A DNA stretch of 64,000 bases from Lithodes maja (taxonomy: Eukaryota; Arthropoda; Malacostraca; Decapoda; Lithodidae). The stretch lies in the NCBI GenBank assembly GCA_037953745.1, contig JBAKBP010003104.1, positions 96,529 through 160,528 on the forward strand. Reading direction: 5' to 3'. The translations under genes were made by a program, and so were the position numbers. Positions 22,001-32,289 of the stretch are shown in pieces (position 1 is the first letter of the stretch; every line of letters starts with the position of its first letter). The notes under the pieces are model-generated. The model saw nothing but the letters and a program-made list of their open reading frames with translations. It did no database searches and was not told where the DNA came from.

Positions 22001-23200
22001 TCAGTCACGGAGAAAGGAGCGTATCAACGCAGCAACAGTGGATTTAGTGCGGGTAGGCGTCCGGCGATACTCACGCACAAAGCAGTCATGACAGCCGCAG
22101 TGGGGTGCATGGGAGCCCGAGGCGGTAGCATTGATAGGTGCGTGAGGTCGAGGACGAGTAGACGGGGGGGACGCAGGCGTAGAGGGGGTGTGGATTGAGG
22201 GAGGCTGGGACGGAGAACCCATATCAGAGCGGAAGATGCGAGAGCGAGGAGGGACACGTTGAGGTTTGGGAGGCATAGGTCGGGCTGTGAGGGTCTTACG
22301 TTTTACGGAGGGAGATTGACGATCTGAGGAGGGAGAATGTAGAGCATCAGATCGGCGTTTACTGGTGGAGGGGGTAGAATCCATGACATCGTCAACATCG
22401 GTAGAGGGAGCCGGGGCAAGAGGCAAGGATTGAAGATCAGTTACTGGTGAAGGGGACGCGGATGCTTTTGGGGTGGAGGCTTCATGAACAGGGGGAGGGG
22501 TATTCAGTGCATGAAATCGGTTGGAGAGGGGAACAGTGGCTGGACTAGGAAGGGGTGAATCCAACACAGCATCACTGTCCTCACGTCGTCGACTACCGGG
22601 AGAAACGTCAGTTGTAGGTGCACGAAGTCTAGCACTGTAAGTCATATCTCTAGAGGGATCTTTAACATCTCTTACTCTCAGTTCTTGCTTAGCTTCTCTG
22701 ACAGACATGCCTGACCGACTAATGAGAAGCTTTAACTCAGCATTGTACATGTAGAACACAAATTGCTTTGAGCGAGCATGGTGTTCAAGGCCACAGTTAA
22801 CACACTTTGGAGTGCCACAATTCCAACGGGTAGCATGTTAAACGGAGCTACAGAAGGCACACACCCGAACCTTCTTACACCTACCAGCTGAGTGACCAAA
22901 GGTGGAACAGTTTGTACATTGTAACGGTTTGGGGACATAAGGTCGTACTTCACGCCTTTGTCCTTCGATCCTGACGTCTCATGGGAGGGAACGTCCACTA
23001 AACTTAATGCGAGCTATGCGGAGAGGATGAGAAGGAGTTGATTTGTTTGGGATACTATACAAATCAACGTCGTGCACATTTGAATTAACGCAAGCGCAAC
23101 GACGACAGGAGGGTCGACTTATCAGGAAGTCCGTCATGGTCATAAGTTGAGGGTAGAACAACAGTACCGAGGATGTAGTTGAGGCCGTTATGTTTCGTGA
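22001..23200 (-). pseudogene. I-group ORF1, C-terminal part
   Basis: Nucleic-acid binding gag-like half of ORF1. Between 22,980 and 22,760 the minus strand encodes zinc knuckles (CTNCSTFGHSAGRC, then CGTPKCVNCGLEHHA) with an in-frame TAA between them. The open frame of 252 codons at 22,759-22,001 is Pro/Ser-rich and basic, ending in CGCHDCFVREY. Further frameshifts are present toward 23,200, where the CR1-like insert begins. Confidence 0.65.
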
Positions 23201-24610
23201 CAGTATTTACCTAATTTACCTAATTGTATTTACCTAATTGTAGTTTACAGGAGTTGAGCTAAGCTCGTGTTGTCCCGTCTCTCAGTCTACTTTTTATCCA
23301 ATTTTTTCTTGAAAATATGGATGTTCCTTGCCCCTACCACCTCCTCCTCCAGCCCATTCCATTTGTCAATACATCTATAGGGGAAGCTAAACTTCCTGAT
23401 ATCGTTCTTGCAGGTAGGTCTTTTTACTTTGTAGCTGTGGCCTCTAGTTATTCCTGTATCCATAATTAATATATCCTCCCTATCCAGCCTCTCCAGCCCC
23501 CGGGCACATTTGTACATCATTATCATGTCTCCCCTCTCTCTCCTCTCTTTTAGACTCGGTAGATTTAATTTGTCTAGCCTCCCTTCATATGGCAGTTCTC
23601 TGAGACTTGGAACCAATCTAGTGACTGCTCTCTGGATTCTTTCTAACTTGTGAATATGCTTCTTTAGATGCGGGGACCACACCACTGCTGCATACTCCAA
23701 TCTTGGTCTAATCATACTCTTCATAATTTTCGCTACCATGGTCTCATCCAAGTAGTTCAGAGCAACTTTCATATTCCCGGCCATTGCATACATTCCGCTA
23801 AAGAGCTTGTTAACATGTTTCTCTGGCGACAAATTATCTTGTATAATCAACCCTAAATCTTTTTGTTTTTCGGCCTTGCTAATTATATTATCTCCCATCC
23901 TGTACTCGCAATTTGGTCTATTCACACTTCTTCCCATATTTAACACATGGCATTTACTTATATTAAATTTCATTTTCCACTTGGTGCTCCATTCGTATAT
24001 TTTATCTAAATCCCCTTGCAGCTCCTCACAACTACTTTTATTTGTTATTTGTCTCATCATTTTTACGTCATCTGCAAACATTGACATGTAAGAGTTTATG
24101 CCTATCGGCAGGTCATTCACGTACATAAGGAACATGAGAGGTGCCAACACAGATCCCTGCGGCACACCACTCTCAACTTTTCGCCACGATGAGTAAGTTC
24201 CTCTAATGTTGGTCCTCATTTCCCTATCTGTTAAATAGCTCTCCATCCATTTCAGCAAACTCCCCCCGACACATCCTAGCGTCTCAAGCTTAGATAACAA
24301 TCTCTTATGTGGTACCTTATCGAATGCTTTGGAAAGGTCTAAGTAGACGCAGTCCACCCATCCGCCTCTTTCTTGGAGTACATCTATCACCCTACTGTAA
24401 TAACATAGCAAACTGGTAACACAAGATGTCCCTTCTCTGAATCCAAATTGCTTTGGGGTTATTATCTTCTTTCTCTCCAACATTTTCATCCATCTCTTCC
24501 TAATTAGCTTTTCACAAATCTTGCATACAATACTAGTAAGTGAAACTGGTCTATAGTTTAGAGGGTCCTCAGGGTTTCCATTCTTGTATGGGGGGAGAAT
24601 GAATAGGGTT
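23201..24610 (-). mobile_element. CR1-like LINE inserted in I ORF1
   Basis: A 5'-truncated LINE in the same orientation as its host. Its 3' end is the repeated block AATTAGGTAAAT read on the minus strand, abutting I-group sequence at about 23,201. The 5' boundary is approximate, because the open frame runs on into host sequence. A second copy of the family's 3' part is at 50,205-50,995. Confidence 0.75.
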
Positions 24611-24717
24611 ACGAGTGTAGGACGATAGGGGGTAGAAAGGAATAACTTTGGGGTTTTTAGGCTAAAACAGCCATTTGATATCAACTGATATTTTATGAAC
24701 TTGCCACATCTTTTCAC
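23287..24717 (-). CDS. CR1-like reverse transcriptase, partial
   Basis: Open frame of 476 codons, but the first 40 or so read through flanking I-group DNA. The LINE part starts around YKNGNPEDPLNYRPVSLTS. It has the reverse transcriptase blocks VYLDLSKAFDKVPH, ESGVPQGSVLAP, the catalytic FADD (about 24,065-24,080) and the C-terminal FSFPYRCIDKWNGLEEEVV block typical of CR1/Jockey-group LINEs. Endonuclease and ORF1 are absent, as expected for a 5'-truncated copy. The frame is intact to its natural stop, so the insertion is younger than the I element that holds it. Confidence 0.82.
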   Translation of the reverse strand: MKRCGKFIKYQLISNGCFSLKTPKLFLSTPYRPTLVTLFILPPYKNGNPEDPLNYRPVSLTSIVCKICEKLIRKRWMKMLERKKIITPKQFGFREGTSCVTSLLCYYSRVIDVLQERGGWVDCVYLDLSKAFDKVPHKRLLSKLETLGCVGGSLLKWMESYLTDREMRTNIRGTYSSWRKVESGVPQGSVLAPLMFLMYVNDLPIGINSYMSMFADDVKMMRQITNKSSCEELQGDLDKIYEWSTKWKMKFNISKCHVLNMGRSVNRPNCEYRMGDNIISKAEKQKDLGLIIQDNLSPEKHVNKLFSGMYAMAGNMKVALNYLDETMVAKIMKSMIRPRLEYAAVVWSPHLKKHIHKLERIQRAVTRLVPSLRELPYEGRLDKLNLPSLKERRERGDMIMMYKCARGLERLDREDILIMDTGITRGHSYKVKRPTCKNDIRKFSFPYRCIDKWNGLEEEVVGARNIHIFKKKLDKK

Positions 24718-24748
24718 CTACCGAGGTTTTAGTGACTACAAAGAGTTG

Positions 24749-25651
24749 CTAGTTTTGTGGAAGTTTAACATACCACTTATCCTTGACTGGGATATCAGTA
24801 ACAGGGATATCGTCCAAGGTAGTAAGAGATAGGTATGTCTCAGATTGGGCACGAGTAGTGGTTTCCACAATCCAATCATTATTACCAGTCTCACGGAACG
24901 ATAAGTCCGAAGTTGCATGCGCCGAGAGGAGGAGGTTCTCTAACTTAGCCCCCGAGATGTAGGAAGCCGGTCGTATGACGAGGAAACGCGGCCAGTCATC
25001 ATCGCCAAAAATTGAATCGAAGTGCCGGAGGGTGGCATTGGGGACAAACTGACGCCGAGGTTTCCGCCGATGTTGGGGGCCGGAATGAGGCATGTGAGGC
25101 TCCAGAGTTGCAACGAGTGAGGTGGAGGTAGTGGCTGAACTAACAATCGGCTGAAATGGTGGAGAAACAGTGTCGATGGGAGGTGAAGGGTCACCAACAC
25201 TGGTGTCACTCTGCAGGTGGTCAGTGGAAACTGTAAGTCGGTTAACGGGTAGTGCTGAGGAGCAGGGCGTGTCAAGAGAACCCGGCACGCCAAGGTCCAT
25301 GGTTTGAACAGGAGACTCAATACAAGGAGGGTCTCCCTTATCTTGGGAGAGGGGAGGGACATTTAAATCATGAGCGGCAGGTGTAGTTGGGCTCTGTGGA
25401 GAGTCGACATGAACAGGGGCCATTGTAGGGTCCACAGATGGAGGATGGGAATCCTTAGTCGTAGAAGCAGGTAATTTAGTATCAGAGCGTGAGAGAGCAT
25501 CAGACTCGGAACAACTCGGAGGGGAGGTGTCCAAGGTGGTAGACTCAGAGGGCAGAGGAAGGTCAGATGGAGAGTCCAGGGGAATGCAAAGGTCAAGTAT
25601 CGGGGGCGCCAAAGCTGGATCCAGGGGAGGAGGTTTGCATGGCTGATCCAT
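24749..25651 (-). CDS. I-group ORF1, N-terminal part
   Basis: Open frame of 300 codons starting at ATG 25,651. Residues 1 to about 190 are rich in Pro, Ser, Asp and Thr and look disordered. A short basic stretch (RRKPRRQF) comes next, and then a globular-looking segment, WPRFLVIRPASYISG to the end, resembling the first RNA-binding part of I-group gag proteins. It stops just before the CR1-like insertion; the continuation is at 23,200-22,001. I infer the gag role from position and the zinc knuckles downstream. Confidence 0.6.
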   Translation of the reverse strand: MDQPCKPPPLDPALAPPILDLCIPLDSPSDLPLPSESTTLDTSPPSCSESDALSRSDTKLPASTTKDSHPPSVDPTMAPVHVDSPQSPTTPAAHDLNVPPLSQDKGDPPCIESPVQTMDLGVPGSLDTPCSSALPVNRLTVSTDHLQSDTSVGDPSPPIDTVSPPFQPIVSSATTSTSLVATLEPHMPHSGPQHRRKPRRQFVPNATLRHFDSIFGDDDWPRFLVIRPASYISGAKLENLLLSAHATSDLSFRETGNNDWIVETTTRAQSETYLSLTTLDDIPVTDIPVKDKWYVKLPQN

Positions 25652-26567
25652 GATGACCCTAGTTGTTTTTACTATTCTATTTTAATTTTATCGGAAATCA
25701 AAAAAGAAAGAAAAACATAACCGAGGGGAAATTAAATAAAAAACATACCAGAAGGGCCAACAGAGAACCCTCCGTCATGAGTCAGGGAGCCCCAGCCTCT
25801 ATACCGGTGGCGCAAACAGGGGCAGGTCTCCAGGGGGCTCATCCTCATACCCTACCCCGCTAGACTAGGGGGGATAGCACCAAAACGCACAGAAAGGCCA
25901 AGCTTAGGCAAAACCGCTATACTGGGACCGAGGGCAAAGTTAATTGCAATCATCCCCAATCTGTGCGTAATGGAGGGCAGCCGGACAGAAGCCAGGAAAC
26001 CCACCAGGAAGGGAAAACGGACCCCTGGAACCGAGACCGGTCTCCACTGATGGGCGACCCCAGGGGCATCAACGCGGGCAACCACGTCGCCGCTCCCGGG
26101 ACCAGCCCCCTCGGGCGGTGAGCTAGACCGCCACGGCCCCTGTAAACAGAGAGGAGCCAGTACTCTAGACTCAGCGAGGGAAGGCTCTCGAGCCTAGCCG
26201 GCACAATTTAGTTAAAATACGGAGGAAATCCTCCGCAAAATTAAAACAAAAATGGGAACACGAAAAACGTCGTCACCGGGAGGTTCCGCTTACCCCAATG
26301 ACGACGGGGGGGCACTTTGTCCACGACGCCGATTGAATCCCTGCCCTAAAGAGAGTGACACCAACGACCCCGCTTCAAGCCCCGCCACCACGACAAGGTG
26401 GCTCCCCATTGGCGGGGAATACTAGAAGAGGAAAAACATAGAAAGAGGAAATATAAACTACGCAAAATTAATCAAGCGGACGACGAAAGCTCGAGGGGAG
26501 ACGGTAAGAACCTTGCCCCATCAAGCTCCAGTCGCCGGCCCCGAAGCCGACAAGGAGCGTAGTGCTA
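25652..26567 (-). other. 5' leader of I-group LINE copy 1
   Basis: GC-rich stretch without a convincing long frame between the ORF1 start and a run of 17 G (26,568-26,584). I take it as the untranslated leader; the element's 5' end is probably at or near the G run. Confidence 0.5.
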
Positions 26568-26633
26568 GGGGGGGGGGGGGGGGGTGTTTATTATATAACC
26601 ATCACAAAGTACTCTCAGCCAAGGGTGAAGGCT

Positions 26634-26965
26634 GGTCATATCCAGATTGGGGTTTGGCATCCTCTACCCTACCTTAGCCATTTCTGTCTGTCTCTTTTAT
26701 TGTACTGTACTACTTTTCCTTCTAGGTGCTGGTGAGATTGCCCGATTGGGTGGCACACTGCAAGGGGAACTGCAGACAGTAAGGGAATTTGTCCAGAGGT
26801 GCAAGCCCGTGGGCTGATGATTCCCTCCCCCGCTGCTCTCTCAAAGACAGATCTCATCTCTCCCTGGCCCCTTCGGGGACCCGAGAATCTGGAGCGGCTT
26901 AAATCTGCCGGACTCGAGACTGATCAGCTGGACAGTCTGGGGAACTACAGTACAACAATAACTCA
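26634..26965 (+). mobile_element. SINE-2 copy with (AAC)n-like tail
   Basis: Blocks ACTACTTTTCCTT, GAGATTGCCCGATTGGGTGG and TCCCTGGCCCCTTCGGGG recur in the same order at 55,606-55,916. It ends GGGGAACTACAGTACAACAA. It has no protein frame. The head has no clear tRNA boxes. Confidence 0.65.
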
Positions 26966-27456
26966 TTGCCAAATAAATTGTTAATTATGAAAACTTGGGT
27001 TTAATAAATTATGATCGAGATAGAGAAGTTTCTTATTATTCCTTTAATTCTCGAGATCTGCTGCTAAGGAATTAAACTTTCCGCCAGTTGAAAAAAGAAA
27101 AAGCATACGTAATGTGGGTAACATTATTACAGTGGCAACTTTATTTTTCATAGGTTTAACAATTATATTTTGCTTTGGAAGGGCACCTTACAGTTGAGGG
27201 TTAAGTATTATAATTATTAAGTATGAGGTGAATGCTTAAAAAAACATTCACTCTTTCAAACCTCAAGGAAAGTTAACTCAAAGAATACAAATACAACAAG
27301 GCATATATTTCATATTCACATTCTTGTTTTAAATAAATTAAAAGTAATTATACAAATAAAAAATAGTCATTATATTGTTGAACTTGAAAGTTAATTGAAA
27401 GTCCTATAATAGTTAGAATGCTAATATGATTATTCATTATGGTCACATACTACAGT
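26966..27456. other. no gene seen
   Basis: AT-rich sequence with no supported frame or recognised repeat. Confidence 0.5.
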
Positions 27457-27663
27457 ATAGTCTATTCACTGTAAGTAGGCGAGAAATTATGACCTCTAAC
27501 GTCTGTAACTCAAAAAGGGCTAGAGCAAATTGGCAGTAAATTTCCACATCTATTCCTTGACTGACTCTTCCCAAATGATAGAAATATTAGCTCGATTACT
27601 CGTTGTTTTTTAGTTACAGAGGTTAGAGGTCAGAGTTATCCCCTACTTACAGCAAATAGACTA
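27457..27663. mobile_element. short TIR element (TAGTCTATT)
   Basis: About 205 bp with imperfect inverted arms of roughly 55 bases: CTGTAAGTAGGCGAG and GACCTCTAAC on the left, GTTAGAGGTC and CCCCTACTTACAG on the right. It is non-coding and likely a MITE; boundaries are approximate. Confidence 0.6.
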
Positions 27664-28097
27664 GTGTAGTCCTACTGCTTAATAAAAAAACAAATACCTA
27701 AAGTCAATCAATATTATTATAAAAAATTGTTTAACCAGACCACTGAGTTTTGCTCAATCTAATTACTAAGTAAATAAATACATAATAATAATAAAATTAA
27801 ATCCTTCCACCTAATTTCCAGTGTTCAACTCAATATCCAAAAATAGTGAAACCCTTCATAAACTATCAAAAACAAATGAATAGAACCTTTATATCAAACA
27901 CTAAAAATATTCAACTAAATAATACTCACACACTTTTTTACAATAATTCAGAACTATTAAGCCTTTCAAATAGATGAATGCTAACTTTGGTTACACTCTA
28001 GCTACCTTTGGATGATATTTTTAAACTTGGGTAGGGCATTTCAGAGTAAGAGAGCTAATTAACCGGGTGCAAGTTTTGATTTTTGATTTTTTTTCCT
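27664..28097. other. no gene seen
   Basis: AT-rich, with a truncated I-group tail motif at 27,731-27,750 and no coding signal. Confidence 0.5.
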
Positions 28098-28310
28098 CAA
28101 TTAGTTTAACCAGACCGCTGAGTTTTGAAACAAAACTCTCATAGGGTTGGCCCGAAGGATTAGTCTAAATCTCAGTCAGGACGTTAAGGCGGCGTAAGAA
28201 TCGGAGGATGGGGGATATGGAAAAGGAGTCAGGATGGGGAGTCTGAGATGATAGTATCAAAGGTTAAATTACCAAAGCAAGCATGACGATGGGGTAAAGT
28301 AGCGGGGCAA

Positions 28311-28914
28311 TACATACATACATTTGGTTGAACGTAATTTTTCCATTACATGCATTGCAACGGCTCAGACGGGGTTGCCTTTCAGTAGTTGGAGTGTACT
28401 GTAGTACAATAAAGTCCTGCCACAGCACTGGCCCACCAAGTCATCACTGTGGCTGATGTTGGTATAGTGCTAACCGTGCCTCAGCAAGACTCAACAGAGT
28501 CCCCCTGCAGCACTTGCACCTGCAGTATCTGCAACCACACCAGCCTTAACAGTGTTACAAAAAGACAGCACCATAACAAGACTCTACTGTATATTAGGCA
28601 ATTAGACTATAGAACAATAATTTCCTGCCGCAACACTGCTCCAACATGCAAACACTGTTGCCGACACAGGTGTGGTGCCAAACGGCGCCCAGGTAAGACT
28701 CAGTCCCCTGTGGCACCTATCCGCACCCCACTAGCCTCGGCAGTGCCATACCAAGACAGTGCTGAGATAAAGACTTTGTCTAGTAATGGCTGTTGGTCCA
28801 CAAGTCTATCGCCATCCCCCCTATTAGTCGCCTTGTACGACACGCAGTAGGATGCGTGAGGCATATTCTTTTTTTCCTCCACCATTAGATGAAGGCCCCC
28901 TTACCCCCTGGGGG
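28311..28914 (-). mobile_element. short element with RTE 5' end
   Basis: About 604 bp. On the minus strand it starts CCCCCAGGGGGTAAGGG and soon reads GAATATGCCTCACG and ACTGCGTGTCGTACAAGGCG, closely resembling the first 70 bases of the RTE leader at 6,340. It ends in ATGT repeats (28,311-28,323). Between these lies about 470 bp without RTE coding sequence. It looks like a non-autonomous element built from a LINE 5' end and a microsatellite tail. The open frame at 28,449-28,850 has no family match. Confidence 0.6.
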
Positions 28915-29472
28915 TAAAGATGTGACGAATAGTAAGAGAGGCGGGACATGAGGGGCAGACTGGTGCCTGGCCATGTGGGGAAGACATCAGATATCCATGA
29001 GTTAAACGTGAATGGCCAATTCTGAGTCTTGTCAGTAGAACTTCAAGTTGCCTTTGGGGCCACAACAAGGATGGCCATGGATAGACAGAGGGTTTTATTG
29101 CTCGAAGTTTAATATTATGTGGTCGAGCACTCCATTCAGATTGCCATAAGTCCATAACATATGGTTTAAGGGACGATATCCAATCACTCAAGGGCAGATG
29201 GAGTTGGAGTTGGGCCATAGACACAGCTGCCTTGGCTGCCACGTCAGCATCTTTGTTACCTTTAACCCCAACATGAGCAGGAATCCAGCATAATGCCACT
29301 TGTATTCTTTGGAAACGCAAGTCATGGAGAGAGCGTTGAATTGAAGTCACTATTGGGTTAGGGGACGAGTAAGTCCGGAGGGCTTCGAGGGCACTACGGG
29401 AGTCACTATAGATAATGTATCGCTGAAGGGGAGAACGGAGAATAAGGTCAATAGCCGAATGAATCGCCAATA
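28915..29472 (-). pseudogene. I-group RNase H and C-terminus
   Basis: Open frame of about 185 codons. It begins AIHSAIDLI and includes YSDSRSALEAL, the RNase H active-site Asp region, and WIPAHVGVKGNKDADVAAK, the His/Asp end of the fold. The C-terminus has RLRIGHSRLTHGYL and CPSCPASLTIRHIF. This is the best preserved RNase H in the window. The frame is cut at both ends by later insertions. Confidence 0.82.
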
Positions 29473-31121
29473 CTGTACTTACATTACATAATACAAGCTT
29501 AAAGACTGTTTGTCCACAGAGACTGTGGTTACAGTCTCATGTCCTAAATGGCAGCTTTCTAGGCGGCCCTGTCAAGGGCTGCCTGTGTTATTAAGTTCTT
29601 TATTTTGAGATCGGACCGGAGTACCCGAGCTCACGTCATTCTAGGTCCACCCCTACGCGCAGCTCCCCCCAAGTTCACAGTCCGGTATTTTCTGATCATC
29701 CATTCTCTCCACATGCCCAAACCAACCAAGTCGGCTCATGCGCATCACTTCACTGATACTCCTCATGCCCAGACGCCTTCTCAATTCCTCGCTCGATACC
29801 CTGTCCCTAAGATTAACCCCACACATCCATCTCGCCATTCTCTTCTCATTCCGTTCCATTCTATTGACATCCTCCGCTTTAAGCGGCCACGTCTCAGAGG
29901 CATAGGTCATCGCGCTCCTAACACACGAGGTATACACCTTCCCTTTAAGATGGGGTGGGAGCCCTCTCATGGTCAGGAGTGGCAACAGCTCTCTAAACTT
30001 TCCCCAGCCACTTCTGACTCTAGCAATGGAGCCAGCTTCAGCGCCACCGCCAGCGGAAACTGTATCGCCCAGGTAGCAGAACTTATTCACACACTCCAGC
30101 ATTACAATCGAAATCAACACTGACAGGCGGGTCATTTAATACAAGATCTCCCTTGCACACTGCACATTCAAAGTCGAAGGTCCTCTAGCTCCACTACATC
30201 TCTTGTGTACCCAGTCACTACAGATACAACATTGAATTGAATTACTTCCCACCCCCTTCCCACATACTGCGCATGGATAGTCGCCGCTTCTTTCCATAGC
30301 TCCACGCCCTACTCCACTAATCATGACCTTTGTTTTATCTATGTTAACTCTAAGACCCTTATTTGCCATATCTTCCCTCTATCTTTTGAACTTCGCCTCT
30401 GCTTCCTGCGATAAGAACTAGATCATCTGCATATAACATCTCCCATGGGAGTCCTGTCCTAAATTCCCTTGACAGAGCCTCCAGGACTAAAACAAACAGT
30501 AATGGGCTCAGAACTGAACCTTGGTGAACTCCAACTTTCACTGGGAACTCTTCACTCAGACCCCCGTTTACTCTAACTGCTGCCCGTGACCCCTCATACA
30601 TTCTCATTATCACACGCACCAACCACTCTTCTACTCCAAGTTTTCTCATAGCCCACTGCACATCTCCCTGGGCACCCAGTCGAAGGCCTTCTCCAGATCT
30701 ACAAAAACTAGGTATAACTCCCTGTTTTTTTTTCTAAGTACCTCTCTTGCATTTGCCTAAGAGTGAAGATAGCATCAGTTGTGCCACGTCCTGGCATAAA
30801 TCCAAACTGCATGTCGCTGATAGCAACACTTTCCCTGATCATGCATTCAAAGACCCTTTCGCTGACTTTCACGACTTGATCGAGCATTTTCAAACCCCGA
30901 TAATTTCCCGTCTAAGGAGTCACCCTTGCCTTTATATATATTTACTATAAGACTTTCCTGCCAAGCATCGGGAATTTTTCCTCCTTTATGATGGCATTAA
31001 TCAGCTCTGTGACCAATTTTACCCCAATATCTCCAGCTGCTTTTAGCATCTCGGCGACAATGCCGGAGCTCCCAGCGGCTTTCCTGACTTAATTTTATCT
31101 ACTGTATAGCACTTTTAACAA
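29473..31121 (-). mobile_element. RTE-like LINE with zinc-binding insert
   Basis: A 5'-truncated, frameshifted LINE inserted in copy 2, with AATA on both edges. Pieces in order on the minus strand: DMQFGFMPGRGTTDAIFTL (30,893-30,708), the MLYADDLVLI segment with VHQGSVLSPLLF (30,661-30,359), GLRVNIDKTKVMISG followed by a Cys/His cluster (30,369-30,136), and the C-terminal RLGWFGHVERMDD (30,135-29,653). The cluster CAVCGKGVGS then CCICSDWVHKRCSG is PHD-like. Several frame changes make it a pseudogene. Fragments of the same family lie at 60,690-61,292. Confidence 0.78.
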
Positions 31122-31529
31122 TAGTTCAGCTGCAAAAACAGAAGCTTGGCATGGAAGTGAAAACTGAAGGGTCTGAGTGGAGCTCACAGCAGCAAGTCAG
31201 ATGCCTGATGAGGATTTAGACCCATCCGTGTAAATAGCAAAATGCGGACCTTTTCGGCGAATATGTTCAAGGGTGTGCTGTCGGTGATGACTAAGGACAT
31301 AGGGATATCCTTTTGACAAGAAGGAAAGGCGGGTACACACATAAGGGAGAGACATGTACCATGGGGCTGGGCCAGCAATAACAGGTGAGACAGCAATATT
31401 TAAGCCAGTGGCGTTGAGGAGAAGGGTGGCACGGAGGGGGAAGCAGGAGTGTTGGGGTCGGGAAAAGGAAGCGTCCACATCTTGGAAGAGGGAAAGTTTT
31501 GAACTACTGTATAAGGAAGTTTGAACCAT
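31122..31529 (-). pseudogene. I-group RT/RNase H junction fragment
   Basis: Frame of 110 codons ending at FAIYTDGSKSSSGI, the start of RNase H, which continues after the nested insertion at 29,472. Upstream of about 31,530 no further I-group sequence is seen, so this copy is 5'-truncated. Confidence 0.7.
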
Positions 31530-31530
31530 A

Positions 31531-32289
31531 AATGCTGATATAATAGAAATACAAAAATGATGTAAGTTTGTGATGGAGACAGTTTTCTGAATATGATTTT
31601 TAGTATAATTATAAGCACTACAACAGTATGTTATCTGGTAATTTTGCTAAATATTGATATCTATACCTGTATTTCCAACTTCCTTAGCTCTAAACTCTTA
31701 ACTGTTCAATTGAGCTACTTTTTAAACCTTTGATGTCTAGACATCCTTCTTAAGCTTAATAAAATCATCTGCAGGTTGCTGGAATGATAACAAAATTGGT
31801 GCCATGTGAATGAAATGGTTAACAGTATGAATACAGTCACAAGCAAGTCATGAAACACCTCTTATGTTTTATACTTTTAGCTTCTCTTCATGTTTAAAGT
31901 AAATTTATTTTTTATTAGGCTTGAAATTATTTTGTTAATACAAAATTGGTTCAGGTGTCTTCAGGAGTTATTACCTATTAAAAACAAGAGATAAATAAAA
32001 CAATTAGATATTACATGACATTTGACTCAAATTGTACACCTGGATACATAAATTCAGCAACAACCTTGATGAGAATTATTATAAAGTCAAGAGAAACTCA
32101 TGATAATGTCATTTTTATGAGTGAATGGAAAATGCAAGTTAAAATATGACTGAAAACTGTTAACATAAAGGGTTTCATTTTCAGTAGATTCTCATCAAAG
32201 TTTTGCAAACTATTGATTCTGGCTGTACAATGGTTTGAAAATAAATAATAAGCTATTAATCACATTTCAATAAAACTTAATGATTTATA
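31531..32289. other. no gene; degenerate MITE remnant
   Basis: AT-rich. A decayed TTAA MITE end appears at 31,725-31,825 (CTTCTTAAGCTTAATAAAAT-type block and GAAATGGTTAA). No coding sequence. Confidence 0.45.

Larger units (their letters stand above)
17413..26567 (-). mobile_element. I-group LINE copy 1, decayed and nested
   Basis: A non-LTR retrotransposon on the minus strand. From 5' to 3' it has a GC-rich leader (26,567-25,652), gag-like ORF1 (25,651 to about 22,001, interrupted), ORF2 with endonuclease, reverse transcriptase and RNase H (21,765 to about 17,984), and the tail ending at 17,413. It carries a CR1-like LINE inside ORF1 and a TTAA MITE in the 3' region. Stops and frameshifts make it dead. 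RNase H after the reverse transcriptase and a two-frame layout point to the I group; the exact clade is not resolved by eye. Confidence 0.8.
28098..31530 (-). mobile_element. I-group LINE copy 2, split by two inserts
   Basis: A 5'-truncated relative of the copy at 17,413. Its pieces are 28,098-28,310 (tail), 28,915-29,472 (RNase H and C-terminus) and about 31,122-31,530 (end of RT to start of RNase H). The gaps are filled by a short RTE-derived element and an RTE-like LINE. Joined in order, the pieces are collinear with copy 1. Confidence 0.8.

Noticed and set aside
28449..28850. 133-codon Cys/Thr-rich plus-strand frame
   Set aside because: It is antisense within the short RTE-derived element and has no regular Cys spacing or homologous copy in the window.
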